DNA of 64,000 bases from positions 1 through 64,000 of the forward strand of contig JAJEEV010000030.1 of assembly GCA_022820805.1 (NCBI GenBank), given 5' to 3'. The DNA is from Acidimicrobiia bacterium (lineage in GTDB: Bacteria > Actinomycetota > Acidimicrobiia > Acidimicrobiales > Aldehydirespiratoraceae). The first letter of the stretch is position 1, and the number at the start of each line of letters is the position of its first letter. The translations under genes were made by a program, and so were the position numbers. The notes under the pieces were generated by a model that had not been told where the DNA came from, made no database searches, and saw only the letters and a list, made by a program, of their open reading frames with translations. Of this stretch, positions 34,143 through 40,870 are shown piece by piece.

Positions 34143-34990
34143 GCCTGGACGGGATATCCGACGGCGGGCGCTTCGGGGTGCTCGCCATCGACCATCGGGA
34201 CTCGATGCGGGCGGTGCTGGCGCCACGAGATCCCGGTTCGGTGAGCGCCGCCGACATCACCGACCTCAAGCGGGAACTGGTCGGCGCTCTGGCCGGCGGG
34301 GCCACCGGCGTGATGCTCGAGCCCGAGTACTCGATCCCCCAGCTCCTCGACGGCACCCTGCCCGCAGGTGTGGGCTTCACCGCCGCGCTGGAGGCTCAGG
34401 GCTACGCGTCCGACCCCGAGGCGGCGCCCACCGAGATCCTGGAGGGCTGGTCGGTGCAGGCCGCGGCCGACTCCGGGGCGTCCGCGGCCAAGCTGCTGGT
34501 GTTCTACCGCCCCGACCGCCCCGGCCACGCCGCGGCCCAGGAGCGGGTGGCCGGCGAGATCCTCGCCGAGTGCCGCCGGGTGGGGATCCCCCTTGTGCTG
34601 GAGCCGCTGTTCTACGGCCTGGACGACCCGTCGGCCCGCCGGGGTCTGGTGACCGAGACCGTCGAGCGCTTCGCGGCCATGGACCCCCACCTGCTGAAGC
34701 TGCCGTTCCCGGTGGAGGCGGCCCACGAGCCCGACCGTGCGGTGTGGGCCGCGGCCTGCTCGGAGATCGCCGAGCGGTGCCACATGCCGTGGACGCTGCT
34801 GTCGGGTGGCGGCGGCTACGAGTCGTACCGCGACCAGGTGGAGTCGGCGGTGGCGGCCGGCTGCTCGGGGTTCATGGCCGGGCGGGCTCTGTGGGGCGAG
34901 GCGGTCCTGGCCCCGCCGGCCGACCGGGCCCGGATCATCGCCGATGTGGTAGCCCCCCGCCTTGCCGAGCTGCGCACCATCGTCGGCTGA
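34139..34990 (+). CDS. LacD/tagatose-bisphosphate aldolase-like protein
   Basis: Class I aldolase-type TIM barrel of 283 residues with the LacD-like opening FGVLAIDHRDSMR, a Schiff-base-type Lys in AAKLLVFYRP, and the C-terminal LLSGGGGYESY and GFMAGRALWGE phosphate-binding loops. Coupled by GTGA to iolB as the last gene of the operon, it most likely replaces IolJ and cleaves 2-deoxy-5-ketogluconate-6-phosphate to dihydroxyacetone phosphate and malonate semialdehyde. This is inference from family and position. Confidence 0.83.
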   Translation: MSLDGISDGGRFGVLAIDHRDSMRAVLAPRDPGSVSAADITDLKRELVGALAGGATGVMLEPEYSIPQLLDGTLPAGVGFTAALEAQGYASDPEAAPTEILEGWSVQAAADSGASAAKLLVFYRPDRPGHAAAQERVAGEILAECRRVGIPLVLEPLFYGLDDPSARRGLVTETVERFAAMDPHLLKLPFPVEAAHEPDRAVWAAACSEIAERCHMPWTLLSGGGGYESYRDQVESAVAAGCSGFMAGRALWGEAVLAPPADRARIIADVVAPRLAELRTIVG

Positions 34991-35000
34991 GTACCCTGAT

Positions 35001-35044
35001 CCCGTAAGCACGGGCGTTGAGCGTCTGGACCGGCGCCCGGGCGC
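35001..35044 (+). terminator. possible terminator structures after the inositol operon
   Basis: CCCGT-AAGC-ACGGG (35001-35014) is a small perfect hairpin just after the aldolase stop, followed by a 12-bp perfect palindrome GCGCCCGGGCGC (35033-35044). No U tract; termination here is plausible but unproven. Confidence 0.35.
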
Positions 35045-35069
35045 GATGCGGGTGGCGATTCGAGCGGTC

Positions 35070-35075
35070 TAGGTT
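35070..35075 (+). promoter_or_regulatory. leaderless -10 box, membrane-protein copy 1
   Basis: TAGGTT, exactly 8 nt before the GTG at 35084. The paralogous gene downstream has the same element at the same distance. Confidence 0.45.
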
Positions 35076-35083
35076 GGCCCGCC

Positions 35084-35692
35084 GTGGGTAGCGGAGTGGA
35101 GCGCTTGGACGCCCATCGATGGGCGGTCGGGGCTGCCGTGGGCATGAAGGCAGCTCTACTGGTGGCGTTGGTGGTGGCGCTGACGGTGCCGCTGGAGCAT
35201 CTCGAGAGCAGGGTCATGGCGGTGCGGTTGCCGCTGTTCACGCTGGTGGCGGCGGCCGTGCCGCTGGTGTGGCGACGGCGGCGCTTCTCGCCTTATCCGG
35301 CTGCGGCCGACACCCTGCTGGTGGCGCCGTTCCTGGTGGACACGGTGGCCAACATCGCCGGTTTCTACGACTCCTTCGGCTTCACCGACGATGTGGTCCA
35401 CGCGCTCAGCGGGATGCTGGTGGTACTGGCCTTCCACGCCTGGAGGTTCCGCCAATTCAGCGACCGGGGAGGCTCTCGGTGGGACTCGTGGCTGCTGGGC
35501 ACCGGCGTCGGGGCCCTGGCCATCGTCTGCTGGGAGGTCCTCGAGTGGGCCGCGGTCGAGGCCGGCTTCGATTTCGGAGTCCCGCTCACCTACGGCGACA
35601 CTGTCGGCGACCTAGCCACATCTACCGCCGGAGGAATGCTCGGCTCCTGGCTAGGCGTCCGGTTCCTCGGCGCAGGACACCCACGCGCATGA
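35084..35692 (+). CDS. membrane protein, tandem paralog 1 (YjdF/DUF2238-like)
   Basis: 202-residue integral membrane protein with about five hydrophobic helices. Conserved polar motifs inside the membrane region (FGFTDDVVHALSG, CWEVLEWAAVE, LTYGDTVGDLATSTAGG) resemble the YjdF/DUF2238 family, whose function is unknown. A paralog of similar length and sequence follows 24 nt downstream, with the same start context, so the gene and its promoter were duplicated together. Confidence 0.75.
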   Translation: MGSGVERLDAHRWAVGAAVGMKAALLVALVVALTVPLEHLESRVMAVRLPLFTLVAAAVPLVWRRRRFSPYPAAADTLLVAPFLVDTVANIAGFYDSFGFTDDVVHALSGMLVVLAFHAWRFRQFSDRGGSRWDSWLLGTGVGALAIVCWEVLEWAAVEAGFDFGVPLTYGDTVGDLATSTAGGMLGSWLGVRFLGAGHPRA

Positions 35693-35702
35693 CCTGCCGA
35701 TC

Positions 35703-35708
35703 TAGCGT
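35703..35708 (+). promoter_or_regulatory. leaderless -10 box, membrane-protein copy 2
   Basis: TAGCGT, exactly 8 nt before the GTG at 35717. Confidence 0.45.
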
Positions 35709-35716
35709 TGCGCGCT

Positions 35717-36349
35717 GTGAGTAGCAGAGCGGAGCGCCTGGACGACCATCGATGGGCGGTCGGTGCGGCCATGGGCATGAAGGCGGCTCTGGCGCTGGCG
35801 TTCGTGGTGGCGCTCACGGTGCCGCTGGACCAACTCGAGGGCAAGGGCATGGCCTTCCGGTTCCCGCTGTTCATGCTGTCGGCGGTGGTGGTGCCGCTGG
35901 CGTGGAGGCGGCGCTTCTCGCCCTATCCGGCCACCGCGGATGTGCTGGTGGTGGCACCGTTCCTGCTCGACACTCTGGGCAACCTCGTTGGCCTGTACGA
36001 CGCCTACGACGCCACCGACGACGTGCTCCACACCGTCAACTGGGTGCTGCTGGTGGGCGCCTTCCACGCGTGGCGGTTCCGCCGGGGTGGTTCGGCCGAC
36101 GCCATGTCACGCGCCGACGCCTGGCTGCTGGGCACCGGCCTGGGCGCGCTGGCCATCGTGGGCTGGGAGATCGCGGAGTGGATCGTGGCCGAGACCGGTG
36201 CCGGCGGCGGCCTAGCCCTCACCTACGGCGACACCGTCGGCGACCTGGCCCTGTCCACCGCCGGAGGCATGCTCGGCTCCTGGCTGGGAGTTCACTACCT
36301 CCGAAGCAGTGATCACGGCCGTCGGTCCGGGCCTCCCGAGCCGACTTGA
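35717..36349 (+). CDS. membrane protein, tandem paralog 2 (YjdF/DUF2238-like)
   Basis: About 210 residues, closely similar to the preceding gene: both open with an ERLD-x-HRWAVGAA motif, share the SPYPA/T-AD-x-L segment and end in LTYGDTVGDLA-STAGGMLGSWLG. GTG at 35717 is chosen by alignment with copy 1; a TTG 9 nt earlier is less likely. Divergence is greatest in the middle loop (ATDDVLHTVNWV instead of FTDDVVHALSG). The C-terminus gains a short polar tail. Function unknown. Confidence 0.73.
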   Translation: MSSRAERLDDHRWAVGAAMGMKAALALAFVVALTVPLDQLEGKGMAFRFPLFMLSAVVVPLAWRRRFSPYPATADVLVVAPFLLDTLGNLVGLYDAYDATDDVLHTVNWVLLVGAFHAWRFRRGGSADAMSRADAWLLGTGLGALAIVGWEIAEWIVAETGAGGGLALTYGDTVGDLALSTAGGMLGSWLGVHYLRSSDHGRRSGPPEPT

Positions 36350-36424
36350 GCGGGCTGCGATCCGCACAGACCTGACCTCGGCCGTCCAACCCACCCGGAC
36401 AGTCACCACGCCTCCAGCGTCGCC

Positions 36425-36532
36425 TAGCGGGGGTTGTGCATGGTGGCAGATGGGGGAGGGCGGTCGGTGTCTTGTCGGGCGTCGGTCTGCGTTGGGTAGC
36501 GGGGGTTGTGCGTGGTGGCAGCTAGGGGAGGG
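36425..36532 (-). repeat. 36-nt direct repeat at the 3' end of the HNH gene
   Basis: Two near-identical 36-nt units (36425-36460 and 36497-36532), 72 nt apart, with three mismatches. Each begins TAGCGGGGGTTGTGC and ends with a GGGGAGGG run. The second overlaps the last codons and stop of the minus-strand HNH gene. Confidence 0.6.
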
Positions 36533-38003
36533 GAAACAGTGGCTCGTGCTTGAGGAGGCTCGGCTGGCCGGGCTCCGTCCGTTCCAGCCGGGGCGCATCC
36601 CTCCGCACCCCTTCGAGCGCTGGCGTCCGCTGGGTGCCGCGCCGGTGCGCAGGTCCGTGCGCGGGTGGCGGTTCGGGGGCGTGTGCGGGTCCGTGGCGGA
36701 TTCGCTCGGGCGGTGCGATGGTGTAGAGGCCCCGTCTGTCCGGCACGACCCGCCAGCCGTGGTGGTGAACCTTCTGGTGACACGCCCAGCACAGCAGCAT
36801 CATGTTGCTGATGTCGGTGCGCCCGCCCTGCGAGACCGGCCTGATGTGGTGGCCGTCGCAGATCCACATGTCAGCCTCGCAGCCCCCGCAGGCCCCGTAG
36901 CGGGCCCGAAGAGCGTTCATCTGAGCCTTGGTGGCCAATCGCTTGGCGTGGCCGTGCCATAACGGCAGCCCCTCTGAGCTGAACACCACGCCCTTGATCT
37001 GAGCGTTGCAGAAATGCTCCTCGAGCACACTGCGGGGGATGACACCGCCCCCGGCTACCTCCGCGAAGGCGTCGGTGCCGTCGGCGCTCAGATGCTGCAC
37101 GATCGTGATGTCAGCCGAGGGCTTCCGGCCCCCACCCCTACCGACGGACTTGTCGCCGCAGTCGCATGTCTCGTCACTCCCGCAGCCGGACTCGCCGCGT
37201 TCGCCGCCATCATCGCTTGTAGCGCCGGTCGCTTTGGCGTAGGTGCTGCCGTGCGAGGTGAGCGTGTCCAAGGCGTCGGCCATGCGCTGGTTGGGGCTGC
37301 GCTTGTCGCCTCCCGGACCGTGAAGGTCCAGCCGGCGCAGCCGCTCGGACTCCTGGGCGAACCGCTTGCGAACCTTGGCGCCGGTCACCGGGTCCAGCTC
37401 ACCCCGCAGATGCACCATGCCGTCGTCGCCGTCCCAGAAACTCAGCCGCCGTCTCGCCCGCTGGCGGCGGTACCGCTCCTCGCCGTCATCGACCTGACGC
37501 CGCGCCGCCCACCGGCCCGCCTCCCGGGTGAACTGATCCGCCGACAACACCGCAGCCTGAGCCAACAGATCCTCGTCCTGCTCCACCTGCTCGGCACTGG
37601 TCCTCTCGGAAGCGGTAACGAGGGTCTTGGCGTTGGCCACAGAGATCCCACCGCTGGCCAGCGCGTCGCGCGCGGCAGGCATCTCCTGGAGCCTCTCGAC
37701 CGTCTTGACCTGACTTACCGCGTCGCGCTTCGAGAGGCCCGCAGCCTGCGCCAACACCCCCACACCGCCATCTCCATGGTGCTCGCGAACTGCCAACCCC
37801 GCAGCCGCATCGGCCTGTAGCACGGTTAACTGCCCGCCGAAGGTCTTGCACTCCGTCAGAACCACCCGCAGATCCGCAGTCGACGTAGCTGGATCGTTCA
37901 CCAGCCCGATCAACTCCGCTAGCCCTGCCCGCACCCGCTGTGCCGTGTTCGCAACCATGTGCAACATCGTGCCAGAGGGGTGTGACATCCGACAGTCATT
38001 CAC
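36522..38003 (-). CDS. DUF222-HNH endonuclease-like protein
   Basis: Protein of the actinobacterial DUF222 (13E12-repeat) family with a C-terminal HNH nuclease motif. DUF222 covers roughly residues 20-330; the HNH core follows around residue 390 with CGGCEADMWICDGHHIRPVS and, further on, MMLLCWACHQKVHHHGW (His-His, Asn and the Cys pairs). A Gly/Ser/Cys-rich segment around residue 270 interrupts DUF222. The start is uncertain: ATGs at 38003, 37988 and 37958 are all possible and none has a clear ribosome-binding site. These genes are abundant, mobile-looking and of unproven role. The 3' end runs into a direct repeat. Confidence 0.88.
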   Translation of the reverse strand: MNDCRMSHPSGTMLHMVANTAQRVRAGLAELIGLVNDPATSTADLRVVLTECKTFGGQLTVLQADAAAGLAVREHHGDGGVGVLAQAAGLSKRDAVSQVKTVERLQEMPAARDALASGGISVANAKTLVTASERTSAEQVEQDEDLLAQAAVLSADQFTREAGRWAARRQVDDGEERYRRQRARRRLSFWDGDDGMVHLRGELDPVTGAKVRKRFAQESERLRRLDLHGPGGDKRSPNQRMADALDTLTSHGSTYAKATGATSDDGGERGESGCGSDETCDCGDKSVGRGGGRKPSADITIVQHLSADGTDAFAEVAGGGVIPRSVLEEHFCNAQIKGVVFSSEGLPLWHGHAKRLATKAQMNALRARYGACGGCEADMWICDGHHIRPVSQGGRTDISNMMLLCWACHQKVHHHGWRVVPDRRGLYTIAPPERIRHGPAHAPEPPPAHGPAHRRGTQRTPALEGVRRDAPRLERTEPGQPSLLKHEPLFPLP

Positions 38004-38107
38004 ATGTAAATGAGCTATCTTATATGTTCAGATCTGGAGAACTCGGCGCGTCACTCGTCCCATCGGGACTATGTCGATGCGGGGCAGATTCGCCAAGTCG
38101 CGGCCGG

Positions 38108-38512
38108 TCACGGCTTGCTTGCTTGTCTGTTGTGACGGGCTGGGGCGTGGAGGCGCACCCCCAGCGCCCTCTCCAGGTTTGACAGGTAGGTGTTGAAAGC
38201 CTGCCGGCCGGTGGCGGTGGCCTGCACCCAGGTGCGGGGCTTGGCCCCCTCGAACTCCTTGGTGATGGCCAGCAAGCCGGCGGCCTCGAGCTTGCGCAGA
38301 TGGATGGTCAGGTTTCCGCCGGTCAGTTCCAGGGTCCGCTGGATGAACCCGTAGGCCAACCGGTCCGGCTCCGGCACCGACACCAGCAGCGTCATGATCC
38401 GCAGCCGGGTCGGCTGGTGGATCGTCTCGTCGAGGACGATCGCCTCGCCGCCCGCGGGGGAGGGCTCGGTGGCGTCACTCATGGCACCGGCAGTCGGGGC
38501 CTCGTCGGTCAC
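38108..38512 (-). CDS. winged-helix transcriptional regulator
   Basis: 134-residue one-domain regulator with a winged helix: HQPTRLRIMTLLVSVPE, then LELTGGNLTIHLRKLEAAGLL as the recognition helix region and KPRTWVQATATGRQAF as the wing. It belongs to the ArsR/MarR-like HTH_34 group, without metal-binding Cys motifs. Start GTG at 38512, 7 nt after the stop of the membrane-protein gene; an in-frame ATG at 38482 is possible. Co-transcribed with that gene, whose promoter carries overlapping palindromes that this protein probably binds. Confidence 0.83.
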   Translation of the reverse strand: MTDEAPTAGAMSDATEPSPAGGEAIVLDETIHQPTRLRIMTLLVSVPEPDRLAYGFIQRTLELTGGNLTIHLRKLEAAGLLAITKEFEGAKPRTWVQATATGRQAFNTYLSNLERALGVRLHAPARHNRQASKP

Positions 38513-38519
38513 CGGCGGT

Positions 38520-39152
38520 TCACCATTCGCCGGTCCTGCGGATCCATGCGTGAGTGAGCACGAACGTGGCCAGGTTCAACACCCCCGACACGGCCATCGC
38601 CGTCTCATCCAGCAGGAAGTGCGGGATGTAGAACGAAGCCGCGAAACCGGCGCCGGTGGCGACGAACACGGGCCGGGTCAGGACCCCGAACAGTATGTAC
38701 GCCAGGGCCACCAGACCTATGGCGGCACGCACCGGAGGCTCCCACTGATCGACGTCGAACAGTCCTCCGGCGAACAGGATCAGACCTCCGCCCACCGTGA
38801 ACGTCGTCCAGTAGAAGAACACCCGCATTCCGGCCCTGCGGGCGGCGGCTCCGGCGGCGAGGCGCTCGCTGGCCCGGTGCCCGATGATACCGCTCCCTGC
38901 GCCGCCGGCCACACCGAGGAATCCCCACAGCGGCCCCGGGAACCACGGGTAGCTCTCGGCGAAGCCATCGGCCAGGGTGTACACCGCGTACATCGAGAGG
39001 TATCCCACCGAGGTGACCACGCCCCACAGCAGCATGATCGCTGCGCTCCCGGCGACGTACAGGGAGCTCCGGGCGTGGTCCATGGTGGCGTGGATGGACT
39101 GCCAGCTCTCCTCGGCGCTCATGGCGTTGGCGCCCTCATCGAATGCCTGCAT
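38520..39152 (-). CDS. hypothetical multi-pass membrane protein
   Basis: 210 residues with a soluble N-terminus (about 30 residues) and five to six hydrophobic helices (AGSAAIMLLWGVVTSVGY, PLWGFLGVAGGAGSGIIG, VFFYWTTFTVGGGLILFAGG, AIGLVALAYILFGVL, FYIPHFLLDE region). The start at 39152 is fixed by a strong AGGAGGT 7 nt upstream. It forms an operon with the winged-helix regulator downstream, a pairing seen for small membrane proteins controlled by one-domain regulators. Function unknown. Confidence 0.75.
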   Translation of the reverse strand: MQAFDEGANAMSAEESWQSIHATMDHARSSLYVAGSAAIMLLWGVVTSVGYLSMYAVYTLADGFAESYPWFPGPLWGFLGVAGGAGSGIIGHRASERLAAGAAARRAGMRVFFYWTTFTVGGGLILFAGGLFDVDQWEPPVRAAIGLVALAYILFGVLTRPVFVATGAGFAASFYIPHFLLDETAMAVSGVLNLATFVLTHAWIRRTGEW

Positions 39153-39169
39153 CTGCTCGACCTCCTAGG

Positions 39170-39190
39170 TTTGTAATACAAACTAGTTTG
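39170..39190 (-). promoter_or_regulatory. overlapping palindromic operator
   Basis: TTTGTAATACAAA (39170-39182; symmetric but for the central A) overlaps CAAACTAGTTTG (39179-39190, a perfect 12-bp palindrome). It lies immediately upstream of the AGGAGGT of the membrane-protein/regulator operon in otherwise GC-rich DNA; probably the regulator's own binding site. Confidence 0.6.
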
Positions 39191-39247
39191 CACCACCAAG
39201 GCAGCGATGTCAAGCTGGCAATTGAGCCGTAGCCGGAGGGTGGGGGT

Positions 39248-40177
39248 TCAGTAGCCGAGGGCTACGTCGACCAGGCCCAGCAGTTCCTCGCCGGCCAGCC
39301 AGCGACCCACGTTCTCGCGCACCCGGTTGGTGATCAGGGGCAGGCCCATCTCGCGGGTGTTGCCGATGTGGGGCGTGATGACGCAGTTCTCCAGACCCCA
39401 CAGCTCCGAGCTGTTCGGCAGCGGCTCGGGGTCGGTCACGTCCAGCACCGCCCCGGCGATCACCCCGGACCGCAGCGCGGCGCCCAGCGCGTCGTGATCG
39501 ACATGGCCGCCGCGGGCCGCGTTCACCAGCCAGCACCGTTGCCCCATCGCCTCCAGCAGGGCGGCGTCCACCACATGGCGGGTCTCGTCGGTGAGCGCCA
39601 GTGCCACCACCACCGCGTCCGCTCCGGTCACGGCCTGGTGCACGTCGGCCAGCGCGAAGGTGCGGGCCGCGCCCGCCACGGGGTCGGCGGTGCGCCGCAC
39701 CACGGTCACCTGGCAGCCCCACGGCTCCAGCAGTCGCAGCAGCGAGCGGGTGATGCCGCCGCCGCCCAGCACGGTGATGCGGGCTCCCAGCAGGTTGCGC
39801 CCCGACTCTGCGCACCACGAGTCGGCCGCGGCGAAGACGTGGAAGTCCCTCAGGCCCATCAACAGCGCGGCCATCACCCACTCGGCCACCGGGTCGGCGT
39901 ACACACCCTTGGCGCAGGTCCACACCAGGCGCTCGTCGAGGTGGTCGACGAAGGGCTCGATGCCTGCGTAGGGAAGCTGCACCCACTGGACTGCGGGGGC
40001 CGCGGCGATGAGTTCGGGGTACAGGTTGGCCGCATACGGGTCGGCCCAGATCATCGCCTGAGCGTCGGCCAGGCCGGCTGTGCCGGCCACCTCACCGCCC
40101 GCATCGCGCACCGCGCCTGTGAAGGCCTCGTGCATCACGGGCCGGGTGTCGGGTACGACCGCGATCAGACCACTCAC
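39248..40177 (-). CDS. D-isomer 2-hydroxyacid dehydrogenase
   Basis: 309-residue NAD-dependent 2-hydroxyacid dehydrogenase. Cofactor motif VLGGGGITRSLLRLL near residue 135, catalytic Arg in NAARGGHVD, the Glu of the conserved EP in DVTDPEPLP, and His in ITPHIGNT. It is more divergent than the copy in the inositol operon and lacks a catabolic neighbour; the glyoxylate/hydroxypyruvate reductase type is possible. Substrate not assignable. Confidence 0.88.
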   Translation of the reverse strand: MSGLIAVVPDTRPVMHEAFTGAVRDAGGEVAGTAGLADAQAMIWADPYAANLYPELIAAAPAVQWVQLPYAGIEPFVDHLDERLVWTCAKGVYADPVAEWVMAALLMGLRDFHVFAAADSWCAESGRNLLGARITVLGGGGITRSLLRLLEPWGCQVTVVRRTADPVAGAARTFALADVHQAVTGADAVVVALALTDETRHVVDAALLEAMGQRCWLVNAARGGHVDHDALGAALRSGVIAGAVLDVTDPEPLPNSSELWGLENCVITPHIGNTREMGLPLITNRVRENVGRWLAGEELLGLVDVALGY

Positions 40178-40243
40178 TGCAGCCCCTGAGAATAGGCGAC
40201 CGTCAACGGCAGTCGGGGGTCACGACTTCGGCACGGTGCTGGC

Positions 40244-40870
40244 CTACGGCGGTCCGAACTGGCGGTCGCCGGCATCGCCGAGGCCCGGCAGGATGAACCC
40301 GTTGGAGTCGAGTGACTCGTCGACAGCACCCACGCAGAGGGCGTCGGCCACCGCGGCCTGCTGCACCCGCTCGATCCCCTCGGGGGCGGCCAGCACGCAC
40401 ACCGCGGTCACACGGGCCGCTCCGGCGGACCGCAGCAGCCCGCAGGCGTGAACGAACGACCCGCCGGTGGCCAGCATCGGATCCAGGACCAAGGCATCGC
40501 GGCCGTCGAGGTCCTCGGGCAGGGTGCTCGCATACTCCCGGGCCACCAGGGTGCTCTCGTTGCGCCTGAGGCCCACGAACGCCACCTGCACATCGCCCAG
40601 GAGCTCCAGCGCGGCGTCGAGCATCCCGAGACCGGCCCGCAGCACCGGCACCACCACCGGTACACGCTCGAAGCGCATCCCGGTGGCGGGGCCCATCGGG
40701 GTGGTGATGTCGGTGGGCACGAGCGGGGCGTGCCGCATCGCCTCATACACCAGTACGGAACTCAGATCCCGCAGCAGCCGCCTGAACTCATGGTTCGGCG
40801 TGGACGAGTCGCGCAGGCGGGTGACCCGCTCGGCTACCAGGGCATTGTCGACGACGTGGACTTCGGTCAC
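40244..40870 (-). CDS. upp: uracil phosphoribosyltransferase
   Basis: Salvages uracil with PRPP to UMP. 208 residues, the family length. PRPP motif ALVLDPMLATGGS near residue 127, N-terminal STPNHEFRRLLRDLS, and the uracil-binding C-terminus FILPGLGDAGDRQFG. GTG start overlaps the stop of the upstream M16 peptidase gene by 4 nt (GTGA), an unusual coupling of a housekeeping salvage gene to a secreted protease. Confidence 0.95.
   Translation of the reverse strand: MTEVHVVDNALVAERVTRLRDSSTPNHEFRRLLRDLSSVLVYEAMRHAPLVPTDITTPMGPATGMRFERVPVVVPVLRAGLGMLDAALELLGDVQVAFVGLRRNESTLVAREYASTLPEDLDGRDALVLDPMLATGGSFVHACGLLRSAGAARVTAVCVLAAPEGIERVQQAAVADALCVGAVDESLDSNGFILPGLGDAGDRQFGPP

Noticed and set aside
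39400-39500. Apparent catalytic Glu-to-Asp change (DVTDPEP) in the hydroxyacid dehydrogenase
   Set aside because: Counting to the catalytic His shows that the catalytic Glu is the one in the EP pair (PEP), which is intact; the preceding position is variable in CtBP and PGDH.
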